A stretch of 64,000 bases of DNA, taken from NCBI GenBank assembly GCA_037127315.1, contig JBBBDQ010000330.1:2456001-2520000 (forward strand). The letters are read 5' to 3'. The stretch is from Ascarosepion bandense. Taxonomy: Eukaryota; Mollusca; Cephalopoda; Sepiida; Sepiidae. The position numbers and the translations under genes were made by a program. The notes under the pieces are model-generated. The model was given only the letters and a program-made list of their open reading frames with translations, did not search any database and was not told the origin of the DNA. Below, piece by piece: positions 1 through 9,934 of the stretch. How positions within the stretch are numbered: position 1 is the first letter of the stretch; the number at the start of each line of letters is the position of its first letter.

Positions 1-22
1 ATCATCATCATCATCATCATCA
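1..22. repeat. (ATC)n microsatellite
   Basis: Seven perfect ATC units open the window, so the array may continue upstream. The next 217 bases hold nothing I recognise. Confidence 0.9.
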
Positions 23-239
23 CAATGAGCCAAAATTAAAATTAAATTCCAGGTTTTAGGAACATAAGAACTTCAATTGGTGGTTGGTCAATGTGGTGGA
101 GTAGTTTTCGCACAGTAGGTGATAATCGTGATATGTCGGTTGCTAAGCGACTTTAACGTATCCAAAATGTTAGGAACTTGGTAATATTCCACTGAAAGCT
201 GACTCCACAGTATTCGGCTAACTGCCGACTAATATCAAC

Positions 240-386
240 TGCCTAGTAGTTCTACTGAACTCCAGTAGAAGTCTAAAGAACTCCCATGAACTTCCCAAGT
301 ACTTCTTCCGTTAACTTCGTGTTAACTTTTATTAATATAGGAGGGAGAGTCCATTATCTGAGGAATAGGCGCATTTCACCATAACA
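240..386 (-). repeat. 3' LTR of the Ty3/gypsy element
   Basis: The 147-bp sequence begins TG and ends CA and matches 3132-3278 at about 92%. On the minus strand it starts TGTTATGG and directly follows a purine run, which makes it the downstream LTR. The short length is typical of small Ty3/gypsy elements. Confidence 0.92.
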
Positions 387-396
387 CCCCACTCCT
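387..396 (-). other. Polypurine tract of the Ty3/gypsy element
   Basis: On the minus strand the ten bases AGGAGTGGGG abut the LTR start TGTTATGG. This is the expected place and composition for the plus-strand primer of an LTR retrotransposon. Confidence 0.75.
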
Positions 397-479
397 AAAT
401 TTTACTCCGCAGAGGTAAAACTTTATTTATATTTTTTTTACAGGCAATATAAATGAGAAAAAAAAAACAAAAAAAAACT

Positions 480-1133
480 TCACTTTCTTTTCGGCAAAAA
501 CGTAGTATATCTCCTACGTTTTGGATCCACTTGTAATTTATCCGTTTCATTCCTTTTTCTTTTGGATCGGCGTATTTCCAGTAAAATTGTTGCTGGTGTT
601 AGTAGTTCAAATGTGTCATAAATTACCCCCATCGGCGTTTCTTCCGTGGGACCGCTGTCAACCACGATCGAAGAGCGTCTTCTGATTGGGTTAATGTGCC
701 TCTTGCACCTCAATTTTTCTCCTTTTACCAGGTACATCATGTTGCCGATCCGCTTGTCAGTTATTCCAATTTCCCAGAACGACTTGTTCTGTCTGTAGAC
801 TTTGAAATAATTTTTTTCACCTGGGTTGTATTTTTTTATGTAAGTAAATCTTTCTCTGTCTGGCTTTGATTTTTTGGGCAATAACTTGTCGAATACAGAT
901 CTAACCCTACGTGCGAACATCACTTCGGCAGGCGATTGTGAAGCTGGTGTTCCATTATTTGGAGTAATCCTGTATACTTGTAGGAATTTCTGTAGGGCTT
1001 CTGCGGGTATTTCTCTAGCTTTCTTTAAAGATCTTTTAAGGGTATCGACGAATCTTTCTGCTAACCCGTTTGAGCTTGGGTGATAGGGAGCTGGAGTAAT
1101 GTATTCTAAATTGTACTTCTTGCAGAAATCCTC
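480..1133 (-). pseudogene. Integrase C-terminal part (Ty3/gypsy pol)
   Basis: Integrase inserts retroelement cDNA into the genome with a D,D-35-E site. The reading frame shows HPSSNGLAERFVDTLK near 1090-1040, whose glutamate is the last catalytic residue. A conserved block around TPASQSPAEVMFARRVRS follows, and then a basic tail that ends at the stop near 480. The two catalytic aspartates and the zinc-binding domain are absent because the frame is fused directly to the reverse transcriptase start near 1128-1133. The frame is open across the fusion. It cannot be active. Confidence 0.9.
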
Positions 1134-1440
1134 AAGTGCTGTGTTTAACCTCGTTGAGAAATCGACACAAATACGAATTTATTTCGACTTTTTTCTTACG
1201 TATACTGTCGGTGTCTCACATTCGCTATACTGAACGTTTTCAGGTACACCGGTTTTCTCAAGTCTATCTAATTCCATATTTATCAAATCAATAGAAACAA
1301 ACGGCACATTACTTTTTAAATACCGTCTGAGCGTTTTCTTTCAATTGGAATTTTGCCTCCATCTTGGTACATGTTCCTAAACCTGGCGAGAAAACAGTAA
1401 GAGATGTTTCCTTTAGTTTACTTATGAGTTTTCTGCCTCG
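1134..1440 (-). pseudogene. Reverse transcriptase N-terminal fragment (Ty3/gypsy pol)
   Basis: The frame carries the usual start of a gypsy reverse transcriptase: GLGTCTKMEAKFQLK, then a block around MELDRLEKTGVPENVQYSE, then IRICVDFSTRLN. It has a frameshift near 1316 and an in-frame TAA at 1181-1179. It ends before the palm, so the catalytic YxDD region is missing. The end of the fragment is the deletion junction with integrase. Confidence 0.9.
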
Positions 1441-1840
1441 TTATTTAAGCTTTCTACCTTATTACAAAAAGAATTAATTGGTAGATCCCATAATTGGAAT
1501 TCCGTTATCCAATTTTTACCAAGTAAATTTGTGGTGTCTTTGATAACAAATATTCTGACTTTTCGCGTTTTTTTATTTAATGTGACGTTTGTGACAAATT
1601 CTCCGATGAACTGAATCTTTTCACCCGTCACTGACCTCGCGTTTTATTCGTTTTTATTAACGTTGGTTTCCCCAACTTCTTCCACGTATTTAGATTTATA
1701 ATAGACAGACCCGACACAGTGTCGAGTTGCATTTTTATCTTTTTGTTGTTTATCTCGACTGTAACGAATTTTCTCGTTATTCCGTCTTCAACTTGGTTGG
1801 ACTTAACTTTTTTTATTTTTACGTCTTTATTTCTTGCTCT
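1422..1840 (-). pseudogene. Retroviral-type aspartic protease remnant (Ty3/gypsy pol)
   Basis: This is the polyprotein-processing protease, between gag and reverse transcriptase. The active-site motif, normally LDTGS, reads LDTVSG (codons for D-T-V at 1723-1715), so the conserved glycine is lost. A second block ends in NLLGKNWI and LPINSFC, which matches the C-terminal part of gypsy proteases. The two blocks lie in different frames around 1628, so there is a frameshift as well. The protein would be inactive. Confidence 0.82.
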
Positions 1841-2831
1841 GCAGTCCGAGCTTTTGTGTCCCATTCTTCCGCAGTTGAAACATTTTTTGTTCCTAAAATT
1901 GCACTCTCTGTGCTAGTGTAATCCACCGCAAGCAAAAGACGGTTCCGGGAGTTATTGATTATTTTTCCTGGTATTTTTGTTTGATGATCTGCAATTTTAG
2001 TATTTTTTTGTTGTACTTTTTCCTTTGTACCGTACTTTCCTAATGTGTGAAATGCCAGACTGTTCAATCTTTTTTGCATCTTTGTTACGCTAATCTGTTT
2101 TGTACAATGCTCTGTCAAATCTTGTACTGTAATATTTGGGACGTTTTCTGATTTCGTCAGTACCATTTTTCTCATCTCTGCGTCTTTTTCTGATACGATG
2201 CCTTGAACGAATACCATGCACTTGAAATTGTTTGCGCTCAAATCGGCCAGCTTAAATTCTTTGCAAAGCTTGTTTACATTTGCTGCATATATTATGTAAT
2301 CTTGTTCGTCCTCCTTCATTAAATTCAAACATTTCCATCTCTTGTGGAACAGAAATGTTTTCTTGCTAAAATGTTCCGTTAATATATTTACCGCCTCGTT
2401 AATCTAAATCACAGGTCTTTTTAGGTAAAATATAATTTATCATTTTGCTATGTTCAGAAGTTCCTAACTTATTTAGAAGAAGTCTCAGTTTCTTTTTTTC
2501 TGACCACAAATAGCAGTTTACGGCATACACGTCTGTGTATTTTTTGTAATAATCTTCGAAAGTTACTTCTTCGTCTGTATTGTATGTGAAAGTCTCGATC
2601 GAGTTCCAAACTGTATTCCCTGAAAAAGAATCTTGAATATTTTTCTCTTCCCTTTTCTTAGTTACATCCAGAATTTTCTATTGAAATTTCATTTGCATCT
2701 GTACCATATTTTGTTGCAATTTTAACTGCTTGTCGAAAATTTCCTCTGGAATTTGCTTCTGGAATGTACTTCGCTGTTCTACAATTTTTGCTTTAAAAAA
2801 ATTCCTGAAATAAACCCTTAAATTCCTCCAT
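1841..2831 (-). pseudogene. Gag remnant with CCHC zinc knuckles (Ty3/gypsy)
   Basis: Gag packages the retroelement RNA. The likely start codon is at 2831-2829. A stop follows about 12 codons later, after a run of T that suggests a frameshift. Recognisable blocks include VTFEDYYKKYTDVY, RLLLNKLGTSEHSK and INYILPKK, then VQGIVSEKDAEMRK. Near 1935-1850 are two zinc knuckles: the second is intact (CFNCGRMGHKSSDC), while the first has lost its first cysteine and contains a TAG stop. At least four lesions break the frame. Confidence 0.85.
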
Positions 2832-3131
2832 TTTTATGCCAGAAATTTATACCAAGTCTTATGTTGTTGAGGTGGGGTCAGACGAATTCGTAATTCGTGA
2901 CCTATTGAGCAACTGTATATTGAGAATACAACAATATATATTTATATATATTACCTGTGCGAATTTCGTTGCCCAAAAATTGTCTTTTATAACTACTCCA
3001 CGCTTTTTGAAGTCTTCTGTGCAAAACTTTTGTTGCTTTGTGACTTCGAGATCTTGTTGTAAATGTATTCGTAACTTTGCAATTTTCTTCAGCCAACTGT
3101 CGTGTTGGTAATCTTTATTTGTCAAATATCT

Positions 3132-3278
3132 TGCCTAGTAGTTCTACTGAACTCTAATAGAAGTCTAAAGAACTCCCATGAACATCCCAAGTACTTCTTC
3201 CGTTAACTTCGTGTTAAATCTTATTAATATAGGAGGGAGATTCCATTTTCTGAGGAATAGGTGTGTTTCCCCATAACA
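3132..3278 (-). repeat. 5' LTR of the Ty3/gypsy element
   Basis: This is the second copy of the 147-bp LTR, with TG and CA ends, upstream of gag on the minus strand. I cannot identify a clear tRNA primer-binding site next to it. Confidence 0.92.
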
Positions 3279-3544
3279 GTCAAGTAAATATAGTTTTACG
3301 ATAAACACTAGTGATGTAGGACACATTCATTCGCTATACAAGCACATCCAAGAAGAGTAAAGACGAATCACATTTCTTCTACATTCATTGTTTGATGTTA
3401 GTCAACAACATTTTTTCGGGTCCTAATATTCAAGGTGGGTTTTCTTGTTTGGTGCAACAAAATCCGCCTATACTCTCTTGTCCTTTATTTGGCTATATGT
3501 CTGTCTAAGCCACACTGAATAAATATGTATATATGAACAGATTG

Positions 3545-3592
<48 letters not shown>

Positions 3593-4560
3593 CTTCGAGT
3601 CACTATGTGCTATCCATTTTAGTTGTTGCTTCTATTGGAAGTCCTCAAGCGATCAGGTTTCTTTATTTGTTACAGTAAGCCCACGAGTTTCAAAAACGGA
3701 TGGTTCTCTCAAAGACCTAGATCCATCACTTGTTCTATTTTAACTATTTATATGAGAAAACAGTTGCATTCAGTTTACATTTTAGATATTTCTTAATGAT
3801 TTAGGCTCCATACATAACATTCAAGTTATGCACTAACATGAAATTTTAGATCTGACGAGGCTATTTAAGAACATGACTCGATATTTTAGGTTAATGTTTT
3901 GGTTGCATAGAAACGTGCGGTGTTGGTCGAAACTATCGTCATTCTACGTTAAATTTTCTTATTTCCTATGCTATATTTGTTATATCGGATCCATAAACCG
4001 AACAACTTCAAGAGTTTGGTATTTATTGATTCTACATCCTAAATGTTCATGATGGATTCAAGGTAGGAGTCATTACTGCTACCATTTCAATTCCAAATCT
4101 AGTTTTCTGTTTTGCGAAGGTTTTCAGTCCTACTTTTTAAAACACTTGGTAAGGAATGTTGATTTTTTTGTTCGTACCATCAGGTTGTTGTTTTTACGTC
4201 TCTTTGAGTATGAGCAAGAGGCTAATTTATGATTGATGTTCCAATCTGATTACACAGGTAAACTCCACTGTAAAAAAAAAAAAAAAAATAGTGTTTTACT
4301 AAAGGCCCGAGATCTTAAGGCGCAAATTGGTTCCTACAAGGAATAAAATTTGAGTAAAACATGTGGAGTTTATTTTGCTAAAAACTGATTGCGAGAGACG
4401 TGCTAAATACTCGGCGAGACATGGGAAATGTATGATAACATGTGAAATGAAAAGATTGACACACCTGTGCAGCTTTCTCGAACTTTCAAATAACACCTTG
4501 TATATTCGTACGTGAAATTAGTTTCGATTAATTCAGACAAGGCTACATAGACCTTGTGCA
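3279..4560. other. Unassigned AT-rich stretch
   Basis: No coding or RNA feature is recognisable apart from the (TAGA)n array and an A-run near 4272-4289. Short open frames lack any motif. Confidence 0.6.
3546..3592. repeat. (TAGA)n microsatellite
   Basis: About eleven near-perfect TAGA units. The same unit recurs at 37.5, 42.8 and 55.2 kb, and as TATC at 18-19 kb. Confidence 0.95.
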
Positions 4561-4568
4561 TCGAAAAA

Positions 4569-4752
4569 GAAGGAGCCAGTGCGAGAGAGAGGAAGAAAAA
4601 AGTGTGAGAGTGTGTGAGAGAGAAAGAGAGAGGGTTATGGTGAGAGAATAAGAAAGAGAGAGAGAGAGAAAGTGAGAGCGAGAGCGAGAGCGAGAGAGAG
4701 AGAGAGAGAGAGAGAGAAAATCAGTGAAAGATTCTGAGAGCGAGGGAGAGAT
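4569..4752. repeat. GA-rich purine tract
   Basis: About 180 bases of imperfect GA and GAGAGC repeats on the plus strand. The open frames through it only encode Ser/Leu/Arg runs. Confidence 0.9.
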
Positions 4753-4759
4753 CAACCCA

Positions 4760-5454
4760 GTGGAGCTAATGATGGATGTTCATGTTCAGGAAAAGCTGGA
4801 ATTCTGAATGCTAATTTTCACAATTTTTCTTCTTGTTTTCACTAAGATTTGTGCTACAGATTTAGTAAATAGCGATGTACTGACAATTTATATATACATA
4901 TGAAAATTTATATATATAACATTAAATTCGCTATTAGTTAAAAAAACATTTGAATTTTCCATACCTCTTCCAATTCCAGAAACAAGAAATCTGTCGATGC
5001 CAAATCGAGGCTATATGGAAGATTTGCAATAACTGGGAAATTCCGGCTTCGCATTGTTCGTGGTGTTTGTAGCGTACAACGTGGATATACAATGTTATTG
5101 ATAAACAAAAATAATTAAGGTCTTATTCTTTGGGTGTGTTTGTCGAATGATCGCAACTTTTCACAACACATTACCAAGCTAATTACAGTTATTTTTGGCA
5201 GACATTCTGTATTAGTGACTCTCGAATCACTTCTTTTTAACAAACTCGGAGATATTACTCCAGACTGAAGAATACTATTACTCACTACCGTCACAAACAG
5301 ACACAAATTAAATTTAACCTGGACCATCTACACCCCCAAATGCATGTGCAAACTAATTTCGACCACTACCATTAGCGACGCCACGAGGTTCGTGCCCTTA
5401 TTTATTAATCAACCCTCACTCAGTGACAGAAAGTTCTGGTAATAGATATTACAA

Positions 5455-5455
<1 letters not shown>
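4760..5455. other. Unassigned stretch
   Basis: No recognisable gene. An open frame on the minus strand at 5115-5327 has no motif I know. Confidence 0.5.

Positions 5456-5506
<51 letters not shown>
5456..5506. repeat. (AAT)n microsatellite at the LINE 5' truncation
   Basis: About 17 AAT units run directly into the first LINE sequence. The adjacent 28 bases (ACAAC then CTTTACCTCAATCATATA) occur twice in a row, at about 5507-5534 and 5535-5562. Confidence 0.93.
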
Positions 5507-5510
<4 letters not shown>

Positions 5511-5562
5511 CTCTTTACCTCAATCATATAACAATAACAACCCTTTACCTCAATCATATAAA

Positions 5563-6046
5563 TGGAACCTATAAGTCTGATGAAATAAACATCAAAAGAG
5601 GTATATTTCAAGGTGATTTTTTATCTCCCTTACTATTCTGCATATCATTAATAGCACTAACCAGTCAACTTAATAAGACAGAATGTGGTTATAAAATAGG
5701 CCAAAAGAAAATAAGCCATCTATTTTACATGGATGACTTAAAGTTATATGCTAAGAATGATAATGAGCTGGAAGGTCTTCTGCAAACTGTAAAATGCTTC
5801 AGCGAAGACATTGGAATGAAATTTAACTTGAATAAATGTGCTAAAGCTACAGTTTTAAGTGGATCAATACAAGAAACATCCTCAATTAGCCTAGACCCTG
5901 CTGTAACAATAAAAGAATTGAAACCAGAAGGAGCTTATAAATACCTAGGTGTAAATGAGAGCGAAAACATTCACCATAAAAAAATGAAAGAAATAGTGCG
6001 TAAAGAGTACTATAGAAGGCTACGAATGATATTAAAACTGAATTAA
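5563..6046 (+). pseudogene. Reverse transcriptase palm/thumb, R2-type LINE
   Basis: The frame carries the non-LTR reverse transcriptase motifs in order: RGIFQGDFLSPLLFCI (the RGxxQGDxLSP block), then FYMDD with the catalytic aspartates at 5726-5737, then IGMKFNLNKCAKA and YKYLGV. The N-terminal part (fingers, and any DNA-binding domain) is absent. The frame stops at TAA near 6046 by frameshift. After two one-base slips it continues as a block around LAIPVAQYSFNILNW. It synthesises cDNA at the target site in an active element; this copy is dead. Confidence 0.92.
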
Positions 6047-6143
6047 ATTCACAGAACAGAGTTATGCCATTAATAGCCTTGCAATCCCAGTTGCCCAATA
6101 TAGCTTTAACATCTTAAACTGGACTCTAAACGACATCAGGCGA

Positions 6144-7280
6144 ATGGATGCTAAAACAAGAAAGCTTCTTTCTAAGCATAAGATGCATCATCCAAAGGCT
6201 GATGTAGACCGTCTATACATACCCCGTAAAGAAGGTGGAAGGGGTCTTATTCAGCTGGAATTGTCATACAAGACAACAATTATTGGCTTACTAACATACA
6301 TAGAAACAACAAAGGATTGGATGATACAATTAGTAAGGCAACATGAAGAAAGAAAGAAAAAATATTCAATAATAAATGAAGGCAGTAAATACAAACAAGA
6401 TTTACAGTTAGTAGATTCTGTAGAAAAGCAAAACAGAAGCCAAGAACCAACTATTGCGGCAAAAAATATGAAAATGAAAGCCAAAGATAAAGCTCTTGAA
6501 AAGATGAAACAGCGCTGGCAAGACAAACTTCTGCGTGGCCAATATCCAGTACGTGCCAATAAATCCAATGTTGACAAAGTTAATACTCATCGATGGTTAC
6601 GTGCATCTGGATTAAAGTCTGAAACTGAAGGATTTATACTTGCAGCACAAGACCAAAGTCTTTTCACGAGAAACTTTCGGGCAAATATTATGCATAATAA
6701 TATGGATCCAAAATGCAGGTTTTGTGATAAACACCAAGAAACAATAGACCACCTAATCTCAGGCTGTTCTGTGCTTGCCCCAAACGAATATAAAAATCGC
6801 CACGATAGAGTTGGGCAATATTTACATTGGGCAATGTGCAAACATTATGGAAAAGCTGTAAACAAACACTGGTATGAACATCATCCAGCACCGGTTACAG
6901 AAATAGAAGATGTAACCATTCTATGGGATTACACCATCTACACAGACAGAAAAATTGAAGCAAACAGGCCAGACATTATTGTTAAAAACCAGAAGGAGAA
7001 AACTTGTCTATTAATTGATATGGCTTGTCCAGCGGATTGTAACATAGCAATCAAGGAATTTGAAAAACTGTCAAAATATAAAGACCTGGAAATTGAAATA
7101 GGAAAAATGTGGAAATTGAAAACAAGAGTTGTGCCAATGATAGTAGGTGCACTTGGAATGATAAAAAATGGAACAAAACAACACATTGAAAGAATCCCTG
7201 GAAACCCCAGCTTAAGAGATATACAAAAAATTGTCTTATTAAGTACAGCCCACACACTAAGGAAAACTTTATCTATGTAA
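6144..7280 (+). pseudogene. LINE C-terminal domain: CCHC knuckle and restriction-like endonuclease
   Basis: An uninterrupted 378-codon frame. The first third contains the conserved PKADVDRLYIPRKEGGRGL block. A zinc knuckle C-x2-C-x8-H-x4-C (CRFC...H...C) lies at about residues 190-207. The nuclease core RPDIIVK (about residue 275) and LLIDMACP (about residue 290) gives the PD...D pattern of restriction-like endonucleases that nick the target. The last residues, TAHTLRKTLSM, are also found in the 47.4-kb copy. The open length suggests a fairly young insertion or weak decay, but without its N-terminus it is not functional. Confidence 0.9.
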
Positions 7281-7770
7281 TGCTGGGGATGATAGGGAAG
7301 ATAGAAAAACATGAAATGGAGCCATAACAACACGCCACTACCTGCCTTAGGTCTCCCCGCAGACTTGGTTGGTAGTGAGACCAAAGCAGAAATCGAAATA
7401 TGATGAAAAATGACATAATAATAATAATGACGAAAGAGTAAGAAATAGTTATTTTTTTGTCATTGCCTGATATTTACTCAACACTGAGATTGTTTTAGTT
7501 TCGGTAGAAACTGAAACAAAAATAATATGGATAGATTGATGATTAAAAACAGAATTTAGCTTTTTTTGCCTAAAATTTGTTTTAGAATTGAAAATCAGTA
7601 AGAATGTGATTGTCAACTGTTAGAAGTTAATGTTAGCGTTGTTAAGAGAATATGGTGATTATTCTATAATTTTCATGTATTGCTAATGGGTTTAGCTCCA
7701 AAATAACATTGAAAATGAGGAAGAAAGGAACTTCTCGTGGTCAAGAGTTAATGATTTATTAAGAGAATAA

Positions 7771-7773
7771 GGG

Positions 7774-7813
<40 letters not shown>

Positions 7814-7905
7814 GAGTGAATACAGAACGAAAAAAGAATTCTTAAAACGTCCAAAACATTAATTTAAAACAGTGCTCGATATATAATATATAGGGCTGTG
7901 AATAT
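7771..7905 (+). repeat. (AT)n followed by repeat module, copy 1
   Basis: An (AT)n tract at about 7771-7811 is followed by a sequence starting TGAGTGAATACAGAACGAA. It runs through CAGTGCTCGATATATAAT to AGGGCTG. The same module follows (AT)n at 24,929-25,043 with about 90% identity. It is probably the end of a Penelope-type or non-autonomous element; no protein is encoded. Confidence 0.75.
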
Positions 7906-7930
7906 TCATTATAAATGATATTTTAGAACA

Positions 7931-8019
7931 TTATGTCTATAACGACCACATTCTGTCATAAATGGTTGAATTAATTCCTAACTACTGACAATCCCTTTGT
8001 CTCATCTGCAAAGTAAATT
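7931..8019. repeat. 89-bp direct repeat, copy 1
   Basis: Matches 9051-9139 at 87 of 89 bases. It starts TTATGTCTATAACGACCA and ends TGCAAAGTAAATT. The ends are not TG...CA, so an LTR is not obvious. Confidence 0.9.
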
Positions 8020-8157
8020 CCTTACCACTAGCAACCATTTTCTGATTAACAGTTAAAATCAAAAGCGACGTAATTATATATATATTTTGTTAGAAGCAAA
8101 GAACAGGGAGTGAACTCATATGTAATATTAATCCTCTTATATGTTAATTAATTTTTT

Positions 8158-8465
8158 TTACTGATGATAAGAAAGCTAAAGGTAACAGAAATGTGGTTTT
8201 ACAGAAGGTTATTGAAAATACCATGGGCGGAATATGTGAGCATCGATGACGTTTAAAGAAAAAAGAAAACAAAAAGGACACGTACTCAGAATTAGAAAGT
8301 GACAGATTAACTTTCTTGAACACATACGGAGGAAAGAAGACTTGAAGAACTTGACGCAAACAGGACTTATCGAAGGTTAAAGGACAAGCGGGGGTTAACG
8401 GGTGGCCTACTTGACAAGCTTGTGTAAATGAGTGACGAAACAGTAATCCATGGACATCCATGTCT
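8158..8465 (+). mobile_element. LINE E 3' fragment (copy E1)
   Basis: Translation with frameshifts gives the C-terminal part of an APE-type LINE often labelled endonuclease-reverse transcriptase. The core is a TEMWFYRRLLKIPWAEYVS block followed by a decayed RQ-x-FLEHI-like stretch. There is no intact frame. It lies between the two 89-bp direct repeats. Confidence 0.75.
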
Positions 8466-8469
8466 AGAC

Positions 8470-9050
8470 TAGACATGATATATATTAAAAGCATATATTA
8501 AAAAACAGTCTTATGCCTCAAATACATGTTTTTGGTTTCAACAAACGAAATATGTATCGAAAGAATGGAGCACTGTAAATGTGGTTAATTCTAAAATTTT
8601 GAGTGAATGGCTGCTATATATATCCTCGGCAGAAAGGTTTATATGGAAGCTTTTTGTTCCATTTTTGTAAAGAAAATAAAATATCGAATTTCGTTAATTG
8701 TTATATCAAGTGCCTTGTAAACATTTGTCAGAGCTATTTTTGGTGACAATTGCTCAGCTGCATCGGCTCAGCTAACTGCCTTTGATTTGGCTACAATCCA
8801 TCTGCCTATCGACTGATCACTTTCACAAACATTCGGATGGCCTTGCCAACAGCTAAAAGACAAATCAATCTCCGGAGCTCAACTGCTTGTTGAGAACGCT
8901 TCTCGAACATTTAGTCGATTTAGGGAAGAAATGTTTAACAATATTAATGTTATTATTACTGTTCCGACCAACAAAGTGCCTTGCAAGTCAACTCTTCCCC
9001 GATTCGTCTATTCTTTTCTCTTCCTGTATTTATCTCTCTTTCTATCTCTG
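8470..9050. other. Unassigned stretch between the 89-bp repeats
   Basis: No motif recognised. An open frame at 8887-9081 is hydrophobic and without family resemblance. Confidence 0.5.
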
Positions 9051-9139
9051 TTATGTCTATAACGACCATATTCTGTCATAAATGATTGAATTAATTCCTA
9101 ACTACTGACAATCCCTTTGTCTCATCTGCAAAGTAAATT
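9051..9139. repeat. 89-bp direct repeat, copy 2
   Basis: Second copy of the repeat at 7931-8019, in the same orientation 1.12 kb downstream. Confidence 0.9.
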
Positions 9140-9930
9140 GATGAGGAATTTACTTACATACTCTGTCGATAGTTTTCTTCGTATGTGAATATGGGGCTTG
9201 TTAAGATTTTATAGAATTTTTGTGGTATAATGGCGTTTGTAGCAAGAATGTTCAGTAATAATGTGATGTTTTGGTACAAGGAATATTGTATAGCTTGCTT
9301 AGACATAGATGGTGTCTAGCTAAGTTATTTAATATAAGATAGATGAAGACCAGCCTCACTTCATGCACAGTTTTGGCCTTGTGCTACATTTTTAGTATTA
9401 AAATAAAAAAACATATAAGTTTTTTCCATATCTCTGTTTCCTCAAGTCCCATTTTCATCTGTGAGGAAATTGTCCAGCATTCAAAGCCATATATATGAGG
9501 ATTGATATTACACATCTTTTGCTAAACAAATGCTTTTTCGTATTTCGTGTCAGATTTTCTGTCGTTTATTAAAACATTTTAGTTAAGTTCTGTACTCAGA
9601 TGATCTTTGACATCTCTAATTTATAGATTGCACCTTGAGTTGTCTCTCTTGTTGACAAACGTGCATTATTTCATCTTACTATTGGTGGTTTGTACTTTTT
9701 TCCCGATTTCATTTAATACTTTGATTAGGAGTTCCTGCAACCTTTTGTGTCTGCTATGAAGATAGTAGCATCTTTGTAACTTATGTTGTTAAAATTGTAA
9801 CCACTAATACTAAATCCCAGTAGTATTTCTAGTTTTTTATTACATTAAATGAGGTGCAAATACATCTCTTTGTCTTACACCCCCATTTCACTTGTGTGTC
9901 CTTACTCAATTCATTTTCGTTTTATTCGTA
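9140..9930. other. Unassigned stretch
   Basis: T-rich sequence that may be decayed minus-strand LINE, but I cannot align it to a motif by eye. Confidence 0.4.
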
Positions 9931-9934
9931 CGCA

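Larger units (their letters stand above)
240..3278 (-). mobile_element. Ty3/gypsy LTR retrotransposon, internally deleted
   Basis: This element runs on the minus strand in the order gag, protease, reverse transcriptase, integrase between two 147-bp LTRs. It is only about 3.0 kb, against 5-6 kb for a complete family member, because the reverse transcriptase breaks off after its first block and reading continues straight into the last third of integrase. RNase H and the first two integrase catalytic residues are missing. Stops and frameshifts interrupt gag and pol. The LTRs differ at about 11 of 147 positions, so the insertion is not recent. A perfect target-site duplication is not visible: TCAA occurs one base outside each end. 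Gag and pol similarity is from memory of the family, not a search. The copy cannot move on its own. Confidence 0.93.
5507..7440 (+). mobile_element. R2-type LINE (restriction-like endonuclease), 5' truncated
   Basis: A non-LTR retrotransposon that lacks its N-terminal domains. Its order is reverse transcriptase palm, thumb, CCHC zinc knuckle, restriction-like endonuclease. That arrangement is typical of the early-branching R2/R4/NeSL group rather than APE-type LINEs; I cannot name the clade. Two small frameshifts near 6040 and 6065 separate the two open blocks. The coding part ends with TAA at 7278-7280. A short 3' UTR follows and finishes in an ATAATAATA tail near 7420. Four relatives with (ATT)n tails lie on the minus strand between 45.0 and 47.9 kb. 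Confidence 0.9.

Noticed and set aside
240..3278. Endogenous retrovirus
   Set aside because: No envelope frame, short 147-bp LTRs, and gag/pol of Ty3/gypsy retrotransposon type.
5115..5327. Transposase fragment on the minus strand
   Set aside because: Some resemblance in composition to mariner flanks but no motif that I could align.
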